Of a DNA stretch of 64,000 nt, positions 21,218-33,199 are shown piece by piece. Source of the stretch: Xanthomonas arboricola pv. juglandis (GTDB taxonomy: Bacteria > Pseudomonadota > Gammaproteobacteria > Xanthomonadales > Xanthomonadaceae); the NCBI RefSeq assembly GCF_001013475.1, contig NZ_JZEF01000001.1, positions 659,472-723,471 on the forward strand, in the 5' to 3' direction. The first letter of the stretch is position 1. Every line of letters begins with the position of its first letter. The translations under genes and the position numbers were made by a program. The notes under the pieces are model-generated. The model saw only the letters and a program-made list of their open reading frames with translations. It made no database searches and was not told the origin of the DNA.

Positions 21218-21979
21218 TCAGACGGTATCGCCGGCGAGGCTGCGCAGCGCCGCGTAATCCAGGATCTGCACCAGATGCAGCTGCGGCAGCGCGATCAACT
21301 GCTGTTGCCTGAGTTTGGTGAAGGTGCGGCTGACCGTTTCCACGGTCAGCCCGAGATGGTCGGCGATATCGCTACGGCTCATCGGCAGCGCGACGGTGTC
21401 GCCGCTGGCGCCGGGCTGGGTGGAGCGGGCCGCCAGGCGCAGCAGGAAGTGCGCCAGCCGTTCGCTGGGTTGCAGGCGCGCCAGCAGCAGGCCGGTGTCC
21501 TGTGCGGCGGCCAGTTCCATGCTGGCGCGCTGCAGCAGCTTGCGTTCCAGCTGCGGATAGCGCTCGCGCAACTGGCGCATCTGTGCCATCGGGGTGCGGC
21601 AGACCCGGCTGTCGATGATGGCTTCGATGTCGTGGCGGTGCTGCGGCGTTTCGGTCAGGCCGACATAGTCGCCCGGCAGCACGAAGCCGGTGACCTGACG
21701 GCGGCCGTCGGCCAGCGTGCGCACCATGCGCAGCGCGCCGGAAGTCAGCGTATAGACGTGCTGGCGGATGTCGCCGGCGCGCACCAGGGTGCTGCCGGGC
21801 GCATAGGACTGGGCGCTGGTGGCCTGGTCGAGCGCGTCCATTTCCTGCGGCGACAGCGCCGCGCAGATGGCCCGGCCGCGGACTGCACACAGCGCGCAGT
21901 CGGAACCGCGCGCATCGCTGCGCCCGGACGCGCTGGGCGCCGGGCAGGTCGTGCTGGGGTCTGAAAGCTGCCGGTACAT
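21218..21979 (-). CDS. fnr: FNR-type transcription regulator with four cysteines
   Basis: 253-residue Crp/Fnr-family regulator. Cysteines C28, C31 and C39 at the N-terminus plus C127 ([10 protein letters not shown]) match the [4Fe-4S] ligand pattern C20/C23/C29/C122 of E. coli FNR, so it is predicted to sense oxygen. A cyclic-nucleotide-like beta-roll spans about 40-140, a dimerisation helix follows, and the HTH is near 195-225 ([20 protein letters not shown]) with the E..SR recognition pattern for FNR-type sites. Transcribed away from hisS. It is distinct from Clp, the CRP-like regulator of Xanthomonas, which lacks these cysteines. Confidence 0.88.
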   Translation of the reverse strand: MYRQLSDPSTTCPAPSASGRSDARGSDCALCAVRGRAICAALSPQEMDALDQATSAQSYAPGSTLVRAGDIRQHVYTLTSGALRMVRTLADGRRQVTGFVLPGDYVGLTETPQHRHDIEAIIDSRVCRTPMAQMRQLRERYPQLERKLLQRASMELAAAQDTGLLLARLQPSERLAHFLLRLAARSTQPGASGDTVALPMSRSDIADHLGLTVETVSRTFTKLRQQQLIALPQLHLVQILDYAALRSLAGDTV

Positions 21980-22044
21980 GAGTCACGCACTGCTGGAACG
22001 CAGGTGAATGATACGCCATGCGGTCAGCGCGGCCGCCCAGCCGG

Positions 22045-22050
22045 TAGAAT
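22045..22050 (+). promoter_or_regulatory. Candidate -10 of hisS (TAGAAT)
   Basis: TAGAAT 38 bases before the hisS start codon, with GCAGGAG (about 22073-22079) as ribosome-binding site. No good -35 is visible, as is common for these promoters. Confidence 0.45.
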
Positions 22051-22087
22051 TGCGCGTTCGCCACATTGCCCTGCAGGAGTTTCGCTC

Positions 22088-23521
22088 GTGATCAAGCCCC
22101 GTACGCCGCCCGGCATCATGGAATTGCTGCCGCGCGAGCAGATCGCGTTCCAGCGCATGCTGGACGTCATCCGCCGCAACTACGAGCGGTTCGGGTTCCT
22201 GCCGGTCGAAACTCCGGTATTCGAGCTGTCCGATGTGTTGCTGACCAAGTCCGGTGGCGAGACCGAGCGCCAGGTGTATTTCGTGCAGTCCACCGGTGCG
22301 CTGGCCAATGCCGCCGCCGCGGCGGACGAAGGTGGCGAGGGGGGCTTGCCCGAGCTGGCGCTGCGCTTCGACCTGACCGTGCCGCTGGCACGCTACGTGG
22401 CCGAGCACGAGCACGACCTGAGCTTCCCGTTCCGCCGCTACCAGATGCAGCGCGTGTATCGCGGCGAGCGTGCCCAGCGCGGGCGTTTCCGCGAGTTCTA
22501 CCAGTGCGACATCGACGTGATCGGCAAGGATGCGTTGAGCATCCGCTACGACGCCGAGGTGCTGGCGGTGATCCACGCGGTGTTCGCCGAGCTGGGCATC
22601 GGCGCGTTCAAGGTGCAGTTGAACAACCGCAAGCTGCTGCGCGGTTTCTTCGAAAGCCTGGGCGTGGCCGAGGGCGAGCTGCAGCTGGCGGTATTGCGCG
22701 AGGTCGACAAGATCGACAAGCGCGGCGCCGACTACGTGCGCGACACGCTGGTGGGCGAAGGCTTCGGCATCGCCGCCGAGCAGGTCGACAGGATCCTGGC
22801 CTTCGTGGCGGTGCGCTCGAACGGGCATGCCGATGCGCTGGCGCAGTTGCAGGCGCTGGAGGCCTCGGTCGCTGCGAGCGCGACCCTGGGCGAGGGCATC
22901 GCCGAGCTGCGCGAAGTGCTGGAGCTGGTCAAGGCACTGGGCGTGCCCGAGAGCGCGTACTGCCTGAACTTCTCGATCGCGCGCGGGCTGGACTACTACA
23001 CCGGCACCGTCTACGAAACCACGCTGACCGACCACCCGCAGATCGGCTCGATCTGCTCGGGCGGCCGCTATGAAAGCCTGGCCAGCCACTACACCAAGTC
23101 CAAATTGCCCGGCGTGGGCATCTCGATCGGCCTGACCCGCCTGTTCTGGCAGCTGCGCGAGGCCGGCCTGATCCAGGGCATCGCCGAGAGCAGCGTGCAC
23201 GCGATGGTGGCGCTGATGGACGAGTCGCGGCTGGAGGACGCGCTGGATATCGCGCGCCGGCTGCGCATCGGCGGCATCAATACCGAAGTGCAGATGGAGC
23301 CGAAGAAGATCGGCAAGCAGTTCCAATACGCCGCACGCGCGGGCATCCGCTTCGTGGTGCTGGCCGGCGACGACGAGCTGGCGCGCGGGGTGGTGGCGGT
23401 CAAGGACCTGGTGCGCGAGCAGCAGTTCGATGTGGCCCGCGACGAGCTGGCCAGCACCTTGCAGGTGGAGCTGGAGCAGGCCAAGGCGATGCTGGTGGCC
23501 GGTAACGTCAACGGCGATTGA
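22088..23521 (+). CDS. hisS: Histidine-tRNA ligase
   Basis: Class II aminoacyl-tRNA synthetase charging tRNA-His. 477 residues from a GTG start at 22088, chosen because GCAGGAG lies about 9 bases upstream and the family N-terminus ([17 protein letters not shown]) begins there. Motif 2 ([14 protein letters not shown] ... [16 protein letters not shown]), the histidine-A/B signatures ([25 protein letters not shown]) and motif 3 ([13 protein letters not shown]) are all present, followed by the anticodon-binding domain. It has a short Ala/Glu/Gly-rich insertion after motif 1 ([16 protein letters not shown]) that makes it longer than the E. coli enzyme (424). Its position just before the his operon is suggestive, but a terminator separates them. 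Confidence 0.95.
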   Translation: MIKPRTPPGIMELLPREQIAFQRMLDVIRRNYERFGFLPVETPVFELSDVLLTKSGGETERQVYFVQSTGALANAAAAADEGGEGGLPELALRFDLTVPLARYVAEHEHDLSFPFRRYQMQRVYRGERAQRGRFREFYQCDIDVIGKDALSIRYDAEVLAVIHAVFAELGIGAFKVQLNNRKLLRGFFESLGVAEGELQLAVLREVDKIDKRGADYVRDTLVGEGFGIAAEQVDRILAFVAVRSNGHADALAQLQALEASVAASATLGEGIAELREVLELVKALGVPESAYCLNFSIARGLDYYTGTVYETTLTDHPQIGSICSGGRYESLASHYTKSKLPGVGISIGLTRLFWQLREAGLIQGIAESSVHAMVALMDESRLEDALDIARRLRIGGINTEVQMEPKKIGKQFQYAARAGIRFVVLAGDDELARGVVAVKDLVREQQFDVARDELASTLQVELEQAKAMLVAGNVNGD

Positions 23522-23602
23522 CGCCTCCGGAAGCGGCGCGATGGCGCCGCCAGGGTGATAAAGACGGTCAGCAGCGCTCACGCCTGCTGAAGCATGCACA
23601 GG

Positions 23603-23634
23603 CCCACTGGCACCTCGGTGTCGGTGGGTTTGTC
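23603..23634 (+). terminator. Probable hisS terminator
   Basis: CCCAC and GCAC pair with GTGT and GTGGG around a CTCG loop, followed by a T-rich stretch (tttgtcgttt). Lies 82 bases after hisS. Confidence 0.6.
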
Positions 23635-23706
23635 GTTTCTGGTCCGCCGCACGGTCCGGGACTTCTCTGAGCGCTTTGCCCGTCGGGCTTGTCTCGGGGC
23701 CTGCCT

Positions 23707-23743
23707 TTGCGTTAATGTACTAACACGCTATTACATTAACGCA
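23707..23743 (+). promoter_or_regulatory. Operator-overlapped promoter of the TrpR-like gene / his operon
   Basis: An 11-bp perfect inverted repeat, GCGTTAATGTA (23709-23719) and TACATTAACGC (23732-23742), ends immediately before the ATG at 23744. Its inner part, TGTACTAACACGCTATTACA, is close to the E. coli trp operator (half-site TGTACTA). A promoter is superimposed: TTGCGT (23707-23712), 16 bases, TATTAC (23729-23734). Transcription would start at about 23741-23744, at the start codon itself, and no Shine-Dalgarno precedes the ATG. This predicts autoregulation by the TrpR-like protein and a leaderless mRNA. Confidence 0.7.
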
Positions 23744-24070
23744 ATGAAACAACGACCCGCCCCCCGCGAAACCACCGACGTCGCCGCCTCTCTCAAGAGG
23801 CTGGCCGATGCGCTGGCGTGCCTGAAGGACCCCGGCGCGGTCGAGGCCTTTCTGCGCGACCTGTGCACGCCCGCCGAGCTGGAGGCCATGTCCGACCGTT
23901 GGCGGGTGGTGCCGTTGCTGATCAAGGGTGTGCCCTACCGCGAAATCCATGAGCTGACCCAGGTCAGCGTCACCACCATCGGGCGCGTTGCGCGCACGCT
24001 GGAACACGGCGCCGGCGGCTATGCCGCGGCCCTGCGCGAGCAAGCCGCGCGCCCTGACGAATCCCACTGA
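23744..24070 (+). CDS. TrpR-related repressor (YerC/YecD family) at head of the his operon
   Basis: 108-residue all-helical DNA-binding protein of the TrpR superfamily. The conserved block FLRDLCTPAELEAMSDRW is followed by the helix-turn-helix (GVPYREIHELTQVSVTTIGR). Family members of the YerC type bind operators resembling trpO; the effector here is unknown (histidine, a pathway intermediate or a tRNA-linked signal are possible). ATG at 23744 immediately follows a perfect operator palindrome, and hisG begins 9 bases after its stop, so it is very likely autoregulated and controls hisGDCBHAF(IE). Start choice: the frame is open upstream to 23594, but that part has no family resemblance and would place the operator inside the gene. 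Confidence 0.85.
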   Translation: MKQRPAPRETTDVAASLKRLADALACLKDPGAVEAFLRDLCTPAELEAMSDRWRVVPLLIKGVPYREIHELTQVSVTTIGRVARTLEHGAGGYAAALREQAARPDESH

Positions 24071-26282
<2,212 letters not shown>

Positions 26283-26286
<4 letters not shown>

Positions 26287-27374
26287 GCACGTCCTCGATT
26301 CTGGATCTGGTGCGCGAGGACCTGCGTGCGTTTGCCGGCTATTCGTCGGCACGCACCAGCGCCTTGCAGGGCGATGTGTGGCTCAACGCCAACGAGTCGG
26401 CCTGGGGCAATCCGGCCGACCCGGGCGCAAGCACGCGGCGGTATCCGGATCCGCAACCCAAGGGCTTGCGCAGCGCACTGGCGGCGCTGTACGGCTGCAC
26501 GCCCGAGCAGCTATTGATCGGCCGTGGCAGCGACGAGGCAATCGATCTGCTGGTGCGCGGCCTGTGCGTGCCCGGGCGCGATGCGGTGGTGGTGACCCCG
26601 CCGGTGTTCGGCATGTACGCGGTGTGCGCACGCCTGCAGAACGCACCTCTAGTCGAGGTGCCGCTGGTGGATGGACCTGACGGTTTCCACGCGGATATCC
26701 CTGCGATCGTCGAAGCAGCGCTGAGCTCGCAGGCCAAGCTGGTGTTCCTGTGCTCGCCGTCCAACCCGGCCGGCTCGGCGATTGCCCTGGACGAGATCGA
26801 AACCGCCTTGCAGGCATTGCAGGGCAGGGCGCTGGTGGTGGTTGACGAAGCCTACGGCGAGTTCTCTGACATAGCCTCGGCAGTGAGCCTGCTTGCGCGC
26901 TACGACAATCTGGCGGTGTTGCGCACGTTGTCCAAGGCGCATGCGCTGGCAGCGGCACGCATCGGCAGCCTGATCGCCAACGCCGAGTTGATCGCCTTGT
27001 TGCGGCGCTGCCAGGCGCCATACCCGGTGCCGACGCCGTGCGCGGCAATGGCCGAACAGGCCTTGTCCGCGCCGGCGCTGGAGGTCACGCGCCGGCGCAT
27101 CGCCGAGGTGCGCAGCGAGCGCACACGCGTGCACACCGCACTCGAGCAGCTGGCCGGCGTGCGTCAGGTGTATCCCTCGCAGGGCAACTTTCTGCTGGTG
27201 CGTTTCGACGATGCCGAGGCGGCATTCCAGGCGCTGCTGGAGGCCGGCGTGGTGGTGCGCGATCAACGCGCGGTACCGCAGCTGTCCGATGCCCTGCGCA
27301 TCACCCTGGGCACGCCCGAACAGAACGCGCGCGTGCTGAGCGCGCTGCAACGCACGCAGGAGGCCGCCGCATGA
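26283..27374 (+). CDS. hisC: Histidinol-phosphate aminotransferase
   Basis: PLP-dependent class II aminotransferase converting imidazole-acetol phosphate to histidinol phosphate with glutamate. 363 residues; PLP lysine K218 in [24 protein letters not shown] and VVDEAYGEF are the usual cofactor-pocket blocks, with [10 protein letters not shown] near 80. Starts with ATG overlapping the hisD stop and ends by overlapping hisB. Confidence 0.96.
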
Positions 27375-28498
27375 CCCCGATTCTCTTCGTCGACCGCGAC
27401 GGCACGCTGATCACCGAGCCGGCCGATTACCAGATCGACGCCTACGAAAAACTGCGCCTGGTCGACAACGTGATCCCGGCGATGCTGAAGCTGCGCGACG
27501 CCGGCTATCAGTTCGTCATCGTCAGCAACCAGGATGGCCTGGGCAGCGAGAGCTATCCGCGCGCGTCCTTCGATGGCCCGAACAACCTGATGCTGCAGAT
27601 CTTCGCCAGCCAGGGCATCGTGTTCCGCGAGGTGTTGATCGACTGCAGCTGGCCGGCCGACAACGCGCCCACGCGCAAACCCGGTGTCGGCCTGATGGTG
27701 CCTTACCTGCAGGACCGCACGATCGACTGGGCACGCTCGGCGATGGTGGGCGACCGCATCACCGACATCCAGTTCGCGCAGAACCTCAATATCCGCGGTT
27801 TCCAGCTGCGCACCGACGAATTCGGCGGCGAGTGGGACTGGCCAGGCATTGCGCACGAGCTGGCCGATGCGCCACGGCGTGCGGTGGTCCAGCGCAACAC
27901 CAAGGAAACCAAAATCCGCGTCGAACTGGATCTGGATCGCGTGGCCGAACCGAAGACCGCCACCGGCCTGCCGTTCTTCGACCACATGCTGGAACAGATC
28001 GGCAAGCACGGAGGCTTTGCGCTGGATATCCGCGCCGAAGGCGATCTGCATATCGACGAGCACCACACCATCGAAGACACCGGTCTGGCGCTGGGCCAGG
28101 CCTTGCGCGAAGCGCTGGGCGACAAGCGCGGCATCGGCCGTTACGGCTTCGACCCCGACGACAGCCCGTGGCGTGTGGCCGGCGATACCACCCAGCATGG
28201 CTTCACGTTGCCGATGGACGAGACCATCGCCAGCGCCGCGCTGGACTTCAGCGGCCGGCCGTACTTCGTGTTCGAAGGCCAGTTCAAGCGTGAGCGCGTG
28301 GGCGACATGCCGACCGAACTGGTCCCGCATTTTTTCCGCTCGATCTGCGATGCCTCCGGCCTGAACCTGCACCTGAGCGTGCGCGGCGAGAACGATCACC
28401 ACAAGGTCGAGGCCTGCTTCAAGGCCCTGGCGCGTGCCCTGCGTCAGGCGATCCGCCGCGAAGGCACCGCGCTGCCAACCACCAAGGGTGCGCTATGA
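27371..28498 (+). CDS. hisB: Bifunctional histidinol-phosphatase / imidazoleglycerol-phosphate dehydratase
   Basis: 375 residues with two catalytic domains, as in enterobacteria. The N-terminal HAD phosphatase has nucleophile D8 and D10 in [10 protein letters not shown] and the lysine-containing RKPGVGLM block. The C-terminal dehydratase starts near 175 ([13 protein letters not shown]) with the manganese-binding motifs [14 protein letters not shown] and [17 protein letters not shown]. The fusion ensures that steps 6 and 8 are co-expressed. ATGA overlaps at both ends. Confidence 0.97.
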   Translation: MTPILFVDRDGTLITEPADYQIDAYEKLRLVDNVIPAMLKLRDAGYQFVIVSNQDGLGSESYPRASFDGPNNLMLQIFASQGIVFREVLIDCSWPADNAPTRKPGVGLMVPYLQDRTIDWARSAMVGDRITDIQFAQNLNIRGFQLRTDEFGGEWDWPGIAHELADAPRRAVVQRNTKETKIRVELDLDRVAEPKTATGLPFFDHMLEQIGKHGGFALDIRAEGDLHIDEHHTIEDTGLALGQALREALGDKRGIGRYGFDPDDSPWRVAGDTTQHGFTLPMDETIASAALDFSGRPYFVFEGQFKRERVGDMPTELVPHFFRSICDASGLNLHLSVRGENDHHKVEACFKALARALRQAIRREGTALPTTKGAL

Positions 28499-29097
28499 CC
28501 GATGTCGCGTTGATCGATGCCGGCGGCGCCAACCTGGGCTCGGTGCGCTACGCATTGGAACGGCTGGGCGTGGAAGCGCGCCTGGTACGCGATGCAGCAG
28601 GGTTGCAGGGCGCGCAGCGGGTGATCCTGCCTGGCGTCGGCGCCGCGCCCGAGGCGATGTCGCGCCTGCGCGCACAGGGCCTGGTCGAGCCGTTGCGGCA
28701 GTTGCAGGTGCCGTTGATCGGCATCTGCCTGGGGATGCAGTTGCTGTTCGAACATTCCGAAGAAGGCGATGTCGATTGCCTGGGCGTGCTGCCGGGCATC
28801 GTGCGGCACATGACGCCCGCACTCGGCATACGCGTGCCGCATATGGGTTGGAATCAGCTGGTGCCGATGCGCGACTCCGCGTTGCTGGCCGGTTTGCCGG
28901 AGCGCGCCAGTGCCTATTTCGTGCATGGGTATGCCGCGCCGATGACGGCCGACACCGTGGCCGCCTGCGACCATGGCGGTCTGTTCACCGCAGTGGTGCA
29001 GCACGGCCTGCGCTGCGGCGCGCAGTTCCACCCCGAGCGTTCGGCCGAGACCGGTGCACGCATCCTGCGCAATTTTCTTGAGATGAGCTTCCCATGA
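28495..29097 (+). CDS. hisH: Imidazole glycerol phosphate synthase, glutamine amidotransferase subunit
   Basis: Class I glutaminase that supplies ammonia to HisF through a tunnel. 200 residues; nucleophile C78 in [11 protein letters not shown], and the His/Glu pair in QFHPERS near the C-terminus. [10 protein letters not shown] forms the oxyanion-loop region. Start overlaps the hisB stop and its stop overlaps hisA. Confidence 0.97.
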   Translation: MTDVALIDAGGANLGSVRYALERLGVEARLVRDAAGLQGAQRVILPGVGAAPEAMSRLRAQGLVEPLRQLQVPLIGICLGMQLLFEHSEEGDVDCLGVLPGIVRHMTPALGIRVPHMGWNQLVPMRDSALLAGLPERASAYFVHGYAAPMTADTVAACDHGGLFTAVVQHGLRCGAQFHPERSAETGARILRNFLEMSFP

Positions 29098-29828
29098 GTT
29101 TCACCGTTTACCCGGCGCTGGATATCCGCAACGGCCGCGTGGTGCGCCTGCTGCAAGGCGACTACGCACGCGAGACGCAGTACGGCGACGATGTGCTGCC
29201 ACGCGCGCAGGCATTTGCTGATGCCGGCGCGCAGTGGATGCATCTGGTCGATCTGGATGCAGCAAAGGCCGGCGGTTATACGCTGGCGAGCACGCTCGGC
29301 GAGATCGCCCGTGCCACCGGCTTGCAGGTGCAGACCGGCGGTGGCGTGCGCTCACGCGAGGACGTGGCACGCATCCTCGATGCCGGCGCCGCGCGCGTGG
29401 TGATCGGCTCGTTGGCGGTGCGCCAGGCCGATACCGTCATCGCCTGGCTGCAGGAATTCGGTGCTGACCGGCTGACCATCGCGCTGGACACGCGCCAGGA
29501 CGCCGACGGCGTATGGCAGTTGCCGGTGCATGGCTGGACCGAAGCGGCCGAGGCCACGCTGGATCAGTTGGCCGTGCGCTATGCGCAGGCCGGCCTGCAA
29601 CATCTGCTGTGCACCGACATCGCGCGCGACGGCATGTTGTCCGGCCCGAACATGGACCTGTACGCGCACTTGCGCGCGCTGGCGCCGCAGTTGCAGGTGC
29701 AGGTGTCCGGCGGCGCGCGCAACCTGGCCGATGTCGCTGCGGCCAAGGCTGCCGGCTGCGCCGGCATCGTGCTCGGCAAGGCCTTGCTGGAAGGGCATCT
29801 GGCATTGAAGGAGGCACTGGCATGCTGA
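29094..29828 (+). CDS. hisA: Phosphoribosylformimino-5-aminoimidazole carboxamide ribotide isomerase (ProFAR isomerase)
   Basis: TIM-barrel isomerase for step 4. 244 residues. Catalytic Asp in [18 protein letters not shown] (D10), second Asp in [10 protein letters not shown], and phosphate-binding loops QTGGGVRS and [12 protein letters not shown]. The gene overlaps hisH by four bases and hisF by seven. Confidence 0.96.
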   Translation: MSFTVYPALDIRNGRVVRLLQGDYARETQYGDDVLPRAQAFADAGAQWMHLVDLDAAKAGGYTLASTLGEIARATGLQVQTGGGVRSREDVARILDAGAARVVIGSLAVRQADTVIAWLQEFGADRLTIALDTRQDADGVWQLPVHGWTEAAEATLDQLAVRYAQAGLQHLLCTDIARDGMLSGPNMDLYAHLRALAPQLQVQVSGGARNLADVAAAKAAGCAGIVLGKALLEGHLALKEALAC

Positions 29829-30598
29829 GCCGCCGCATCATTCCCTGCCTGGACGTGCGCGACGGACGCGTGGTCAAGGGCGTCAAGTTCCGCGACCACA
29901 TCGACATGGGCGACATCGTCGAACTGGCGCTGCGCTACCGCGACCAGGGCGCAGACGAACTGGTGTTCTACGACATCGGTGCCAGCCCGGAAGGGCGCTC
30001 GGTCGATTACACCTGGGTCGAGCGGGTGGCGCGGCTGATCGATATCCCGTTCTGCGTGGCCGGCGGCATTGGCGATGTGGAAACCGCGCGCGCGGTGCTG
30101 CATGCCGGTGCCGACAAGATTTCGATCAACTCGCCGGCGCTCGGCAGGCCGCAGCTGATCTCCGAGCTCGCAGACGCCTTCGGCGTGCAATGCGTGGTGG
30201 TCGGCATTGACTCGATCCGCGAGGACGATGGGCAGTGGCGCGTGCGCCGCTACACCGGCGATCCGAGCAAGACCCAGGCCCTGCCGATGCGTACGCTGGA
30301 CTGGGTGGCCGAAGCGCAGCGCCTGGGCGCCGGCGAGATCGTGCTCAACTGCATGGATAACGATGGGGTGCGGCGCGGCTACGACATCGGGCAGCTGCGC
30401 CAGGTGCGTGCGCTGTGCCACGTGCCGTTGATTGCCTCCGGCGGTGCGGGCGACATGCAGCATTTTGCCGACGTGTTCGACCAGGCCGATGTCGATGGCG
30501 CGCTGGCGGCAAGCGTGTTTCACAGTGGTGCGATTCCGATCCCGGAACTCAAGCAATTCCTGCGCGCGCAACAGATCGAGGTACGTGATGGGCAGTAA
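29822..30598 (+). CDS. hisF: Imidazole glycerol phosphate synthase, cyclase subunit
   Basis: 258-residue TIM barrel that joins ammonia from HisH to PRFAR, giving imidazole glycerol phosphate and AICAR. Catalytic D11 in [16 protein letters not shown] and a second Asp in VVVGIDSI. Phosphate loops: [12 protein letters not shown] and [12 protein letters not shown]. It starts inside the end of hisA (7-base overlap) and overlaps hisIE by 11 bases. Confidence 0.97.
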   Translation: MLSRRIIPCLDVRDGRVVKGVKFRDHIDMGDIVELALRYRDQGADELVFYDIGASPEGRSVDYTWVERVARLIDIPFCVAGGIGDVETARAVLHAGADKISINSPALGRPQLISELADAFGVQCVVVGIDSIREDDGQWRVRRYTGDPSKTQALPMRTLDWVAEAQRLGAGEIVLNCMDNDGVRRGYDIGQLRQVRALCHVPLIASGGAGDMQHFADVFDQADVDGALAASVFHSGAIPIPELKQFLRAQQIEVRDGQ

Positions 30599-31208
30599 CG
30601 AGACGGCAGCGGGCGATGCGCTCGCAACGCTGGACTGGCGCAAGGGCGATGGCTTGTTGCCGGTGGTCGTGCAGGACGCCGACAACCTGCGCGTGCTGAT
30701 GCTGGGCTACATGAACGCCGAAGCGCTGGCGGTCACGCAGCAACGCGGCGAAGTCACCTTCTTCAGCCGCAGCAAGCAGCGCCTGTGGACCAAGGGCGAG
30801 AGCTCGGGCAACGTGTTGAAGGTGGTGTCGATCCAGACCGATTGCGATGCCGACACGCTGCTGGTGCAGGCGCGCCCGCATGGGCCGACCTGCCATCTTG
30901 GCCGCACCAGCTGTTTCCCCACCGCGCCCGGCCAGTTCCTCGGCAGCCTGGATGCCTTGATCGCCACGCGCGAGCAGGAGCGCCCGCACGGCAGCTACAC
31001 CACCAAGCTGTTCGAGCAGGGCATCCGCCGCATCGCGCAGAAGGTGGGCGAGGAGGGCGTGGAAACCGCGCTGGCCGGCGTGGTGCAGGGCGATGCCGAG
31101 TTGCTCGGCGAGTCGGCCGACCTGCTGTATCACCTGATCGTGCTGCTGCGCGCGCGCGGCCTGGGTCTGGGCGATGCGGTGGCGCTATTGGAGTCGCGGC
31201 ACAAGTAA
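30588..31208 (+). CDS. hisI: Bifunctional phosphoribosyl-AMP cyclohydrolase / phosphoribosyl-ATP pyrophosphatase
   Basis: HisIE fusion of 206 residues catalysing steps 2 and 3. The N-terminal cyclohydrolase carries the zinc/magnesium site [20 protein letters not shown] and TSCF. The C-terminal MazG-like pyrophosphatase (from about 115) shows [17 protein letters not shown] and [13 protein letters not shown]. It is the last gene of the operon and is followed 10 bases later by a large perfect palindrome. Confidence 0.96.
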   Translation: MGSNETAAGDALATLDWRKGDGLLPVVVQDADNLRVLMLGYMNAEALAVTQQRGEVTFFSRSKQRLWTKGESSGNVLKVVSIQTDCDADTLLVQARPHGPTCHLGRTSCFPTAPGQFLGSLDALIATREQERPHGSYTTKLFEQGIRRIAQKVGEEGVETALAGVVQGDAELLGESADLLYHLIVLLRARGLGLGDAVALLESRHK

Positions 31209-31217
31209 CGTAGTCAT

Positions 31218-31283
31218 GTAGGAGCGCACCCGGGCGCGACGGGCGTTATCGGTAATGCCCGTCGCGCCCGGGTGCGCTCCTAC
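31218..31283. repeat. Large perfect palindrome (27-bp arms), REP-like, end of his operon
   Basis: Arms 31218-31244 and 31257-31283 are exact reverse complements over 27 bases with a 12-base spacer. The motif (GTAGGAGCGCACCCGGGCGC...) matches a repeat type I know as widespread in xanthomonad intergenic regions. A damaged single-arm relative lies at 32994-33022. Without a U-run it is not a textbook terminator, but such a hairpin probably protects or ends the his mRNA. Confidence 0.85.
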
Positions 31284-31330
31284 GGAATGTGTCGGCCTGT
31301 CTTTCGCGCCGTGCGCCTGGCGAGGGCGGG

Positions 31331-31336
31331 TACAAT
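31331..31336 (+). promoter_or_regulatory. Candidate -10 (TACAAT) of the metallophosphoesterase gene
   Basis: TACAAT 28 bases before the ATG at 31365, giving a leader of about 20 nucleotides. The -35 is not clear. Confidence 0.4.
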
Positions 31337-31364
31337 TTCCGCTGATCTTCGCGCGGGAAAACGC

Positions 31365-32957
31365 ATGCAGCTTCGCTTTCGCTTCGCTCTGTTGGCCCTG
31401 GGTTTGCTCGCGGAGGGCGCGTACGCACGCGATGCGGTGGTCGATGGCATCGTCTACGAAGAACGCGACGGGCGTGCCGGGCCCAGCACCGACGAGCCGG
31501 GCATCAGCGACGTGACCGTCTCCAACGGCGAGCAGCTGGTGCGCACCGACGCGCAAGGCCGCTACCGCCTGCCGGTACGCGACGGGCAGACGGTGTTCGT
31601 GATCAAGCCGGGCGACCGCAGCTTTGTGCCAAGCGCGGACGGACTGCCGGGTTTCTGGCGTCACTACGCACCCACGGGATCGGCCAAGCGCAAGTACCCA
31701 GGCATCGCCGCCACCGGGCGCAACACCCGGCACTGGGATTTCGCGCTGACCCCGCGCGCCAGCGCCGGCAAGGATGGGTTCCAGATGCTGGTGTTCGCCG
31801 ACAGCCAGACCGCCAGCCTGACCGACGTGGGGTATTACCAGCGCGATATCGTTGCGCCGATCGTCGGCAAGACCCCGGCCCGGCTGGGCACCACGCTGGG
31901 CGATATCGTCAGCGACGATCTAAGCCTGTACCCGGCCCTGAACAAGGCCACCACCCAGCTGGGCGTGCCGTGGTTCCATGTGCCGGGAAATCACGATCTC
32001 AACTTCGACGCGGGCGACGATGCGCAGTCGCTGGACAGCTGGCGTGCCGTCTACGGCCCGGACACCTACGCGGTGGAAGAGGCCAACGCCAGCTTCGTGT
32101 TCCTGGACGATGTGATCTATACGCCAGGCGGCAAACCGGCCTATGTCGGCGGCCTGCGCGAGGACCAGTTCGCGTTCCTGCAGGCCTATCTGGCGCAGCT
32201 GCCGCGCGAGCGGCTGCTGGTGCTGGGCATGCATATTCCGTTGTTCGACGCGGCGCCGGGGCAGGAGACCTTCCGGCATGCCGATCGCCGCCGCCTGTTC
32301 GCCCTGTTGAAGGATTTCCCGCATGTGCTGGTGCTGAGTGCACACAGCCATACCCAGCGACAGGTCGATCACGGCGCCGACGAAGGTTGGCAGGGTGCCC
32401 GCCCGCTGCACGAATACAACGTCGGCGCTGCCTGCGGTGCGTTCTGGTCCGGTGCCAAGGATGCCGCCGGCATTCCCGACGCGACGATGAGCGACGGCAC
32501 GCCGAACGGTTACGCGGTGCTGCAGGTGGCGCCCGGCGGCGACTACACGCTGGCCTATCACGTCGCGCGTTCGGTCGATGATGCGCAACTGCTGCTGCAC
32601 GCGCCCAAGGTGCTGCGCCAGGGCGCGTATGCGGCCTGGGGGATCTACGCCAATGTGTTCATGGGCCGGGACGACACCCTCGTCGAGATGCGCATCGACA
32701 ATGGCGCATGGCAGCCGATGAAGCGGGTGGAGCGTGCCGATCCGCGGCTGCTGGCAGAGAACGTGCGCGACGATGCGGCCGAGCAGTTGCGCGGCTACGA
32801 CCGCTCGCCCGAGGCCACGCCGTCCACGCACCTGTGGCGTGGCGCGCTGCCGACCACGCTGGAAGTGGGCGAGCACGCGGTCGACGTACGCGCATCGCTG
32901 CCGACCGGGCAGTACAGCGCACGCACGGTGTATCGCTTGCAGCGCGCCGATCCCTGA
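31365..32957 (+). CDS. Secreted calcineurin-like metallophosphoesterase (three-domain type)
   Basis: 530 residues with a Sec signal peptide (about 1-22, LRFRFALLALGLLAEGAYA). Order of domains: an N-terminal immunoglobulin/carboxypeptidase-regulatory-like domain (VDGIVYEERDGRAG ... AQGRYRLPV), the binuclear metal phosphoesterase core (FADSQ, GDIVSDDL, PGNHDLNFD, LVLGMHIPL, LSAHSHTQRQ) and a C-terminal beta domain (to about 530). This architecture (MetallophosN/Metallophos/MetallophosC) is common in envelope enzymes of Bacteroidetes and xanthomonads; the natural substrate is unknown. The start at 31365 gives the signal peptide; the frame is open upstream through the palindrome but without resemblance. 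Confidence 0.88.
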   Translation: MQLRFRFALLALGLLAEGAYARDAVVDGIVYEERDGRAGPSTDEPGISDVTVSNGEQLVRTDAQGRYRLPVRDGQTVFVIKPGDRSFVPSADGLPGFWRHYAPTGSAKRKYPGIAATGRNTRHWDFALTPRASAGKDGFQMLVFADSQTASLTDVGYYQRDIVAPIVGKTPARLGTTLGDIVSDDLSLYPALNKATTQLGVPWFHVPGNHDLNFDAGDDAQSLDSWRAVYGPDTYAVEEANASFVFLDDVIYTPGGKPAYVGGLREDQFAFLQAYLAQLPRERLLVLGMHIPLFDAAPGQETFRHADRRRLFALLKDFPHVLVLSAHSHTQRQVDHGADEGWQGARPLHEYNVGAACGAFWSGAKDAAGIPDATMSDGTPNGYAVLQVAPGGDYTLAYHVARSVDDAQLLLHAPKVLRQGAYAAWGIYANVFMGRDDTLVEMRIDNGAWQPMKRVERADPRLLAENVRDDAAEQLRGYDRSPEATPSTHLWRGALPTTLEVGEHAVDVRASLPTGQYSARTVYRLQRADP

Positions 32958-32993
32958 TAGGGATGCGTGCGTGGTGCGGGGGTTCTTGGGTGA

Positions 32994-33022
32994 AGCCCGT
33001 CGCGCATCAATGCGCTCCTACG
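32994..33022. repeat. Partial copy of the his-operon palindrome repeat
   Basis: GCCCGTCGCGC, then a short spacer, then TGCGCTCCTACGG: matches one arm of the 31218-31283 element with its centre missing. Confidence 0.65.
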
Positions 33023-33067
33023 GTGTTTGGTTGTTGGTTCGTTGACGCTTGAACCCTATCGCCGGAA

Positions 33068-33164
33068 ACACAAACGCCTCCACGAGGGAGGCGTTTTGGG
33101 ATCCGGGCTGGCAGGCGATGGCGCGCTGGCGGGGATCGATGCTGGCTGGCGTGAGCTGGCTGGC
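33068..33164 (-). ncRNA. Possible small RNA behind an orphan Fur box
   Basis: On the minus strand a -10-like TACACT (33176-33171) is followed about 100 bases later by a good terminator hairpin (33096-33072) with a T-rich tail, and is preceded by a Fur-box-like palindrome (33200-33217). No protein-like ORF lies between. This layout would make a ~95-nt iron-regulated RNA. The alternative is that the whole segment is just the 3' untranslated region of the C13-peptidase gene ending at 33232. Prediction only. Confidence 0.3.
33072..33096. terminator. Bidirectional rho-independent terminator
   Basis: AAACGCCTCC (33072-33081), loop ACGAG, GGAGGCGTTT (33087-33096): a 10-bp perfect stem with T-runs on both strands. 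It can end the metallophosphoesterase transcript (+) and the transcript coming from the C13-peptidase side (-). Confidence 0.85.
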
Positions 33165-33199
33165 CGGGCGAGTGTAGCGAGGCTGCGCAGGCGCTGACG

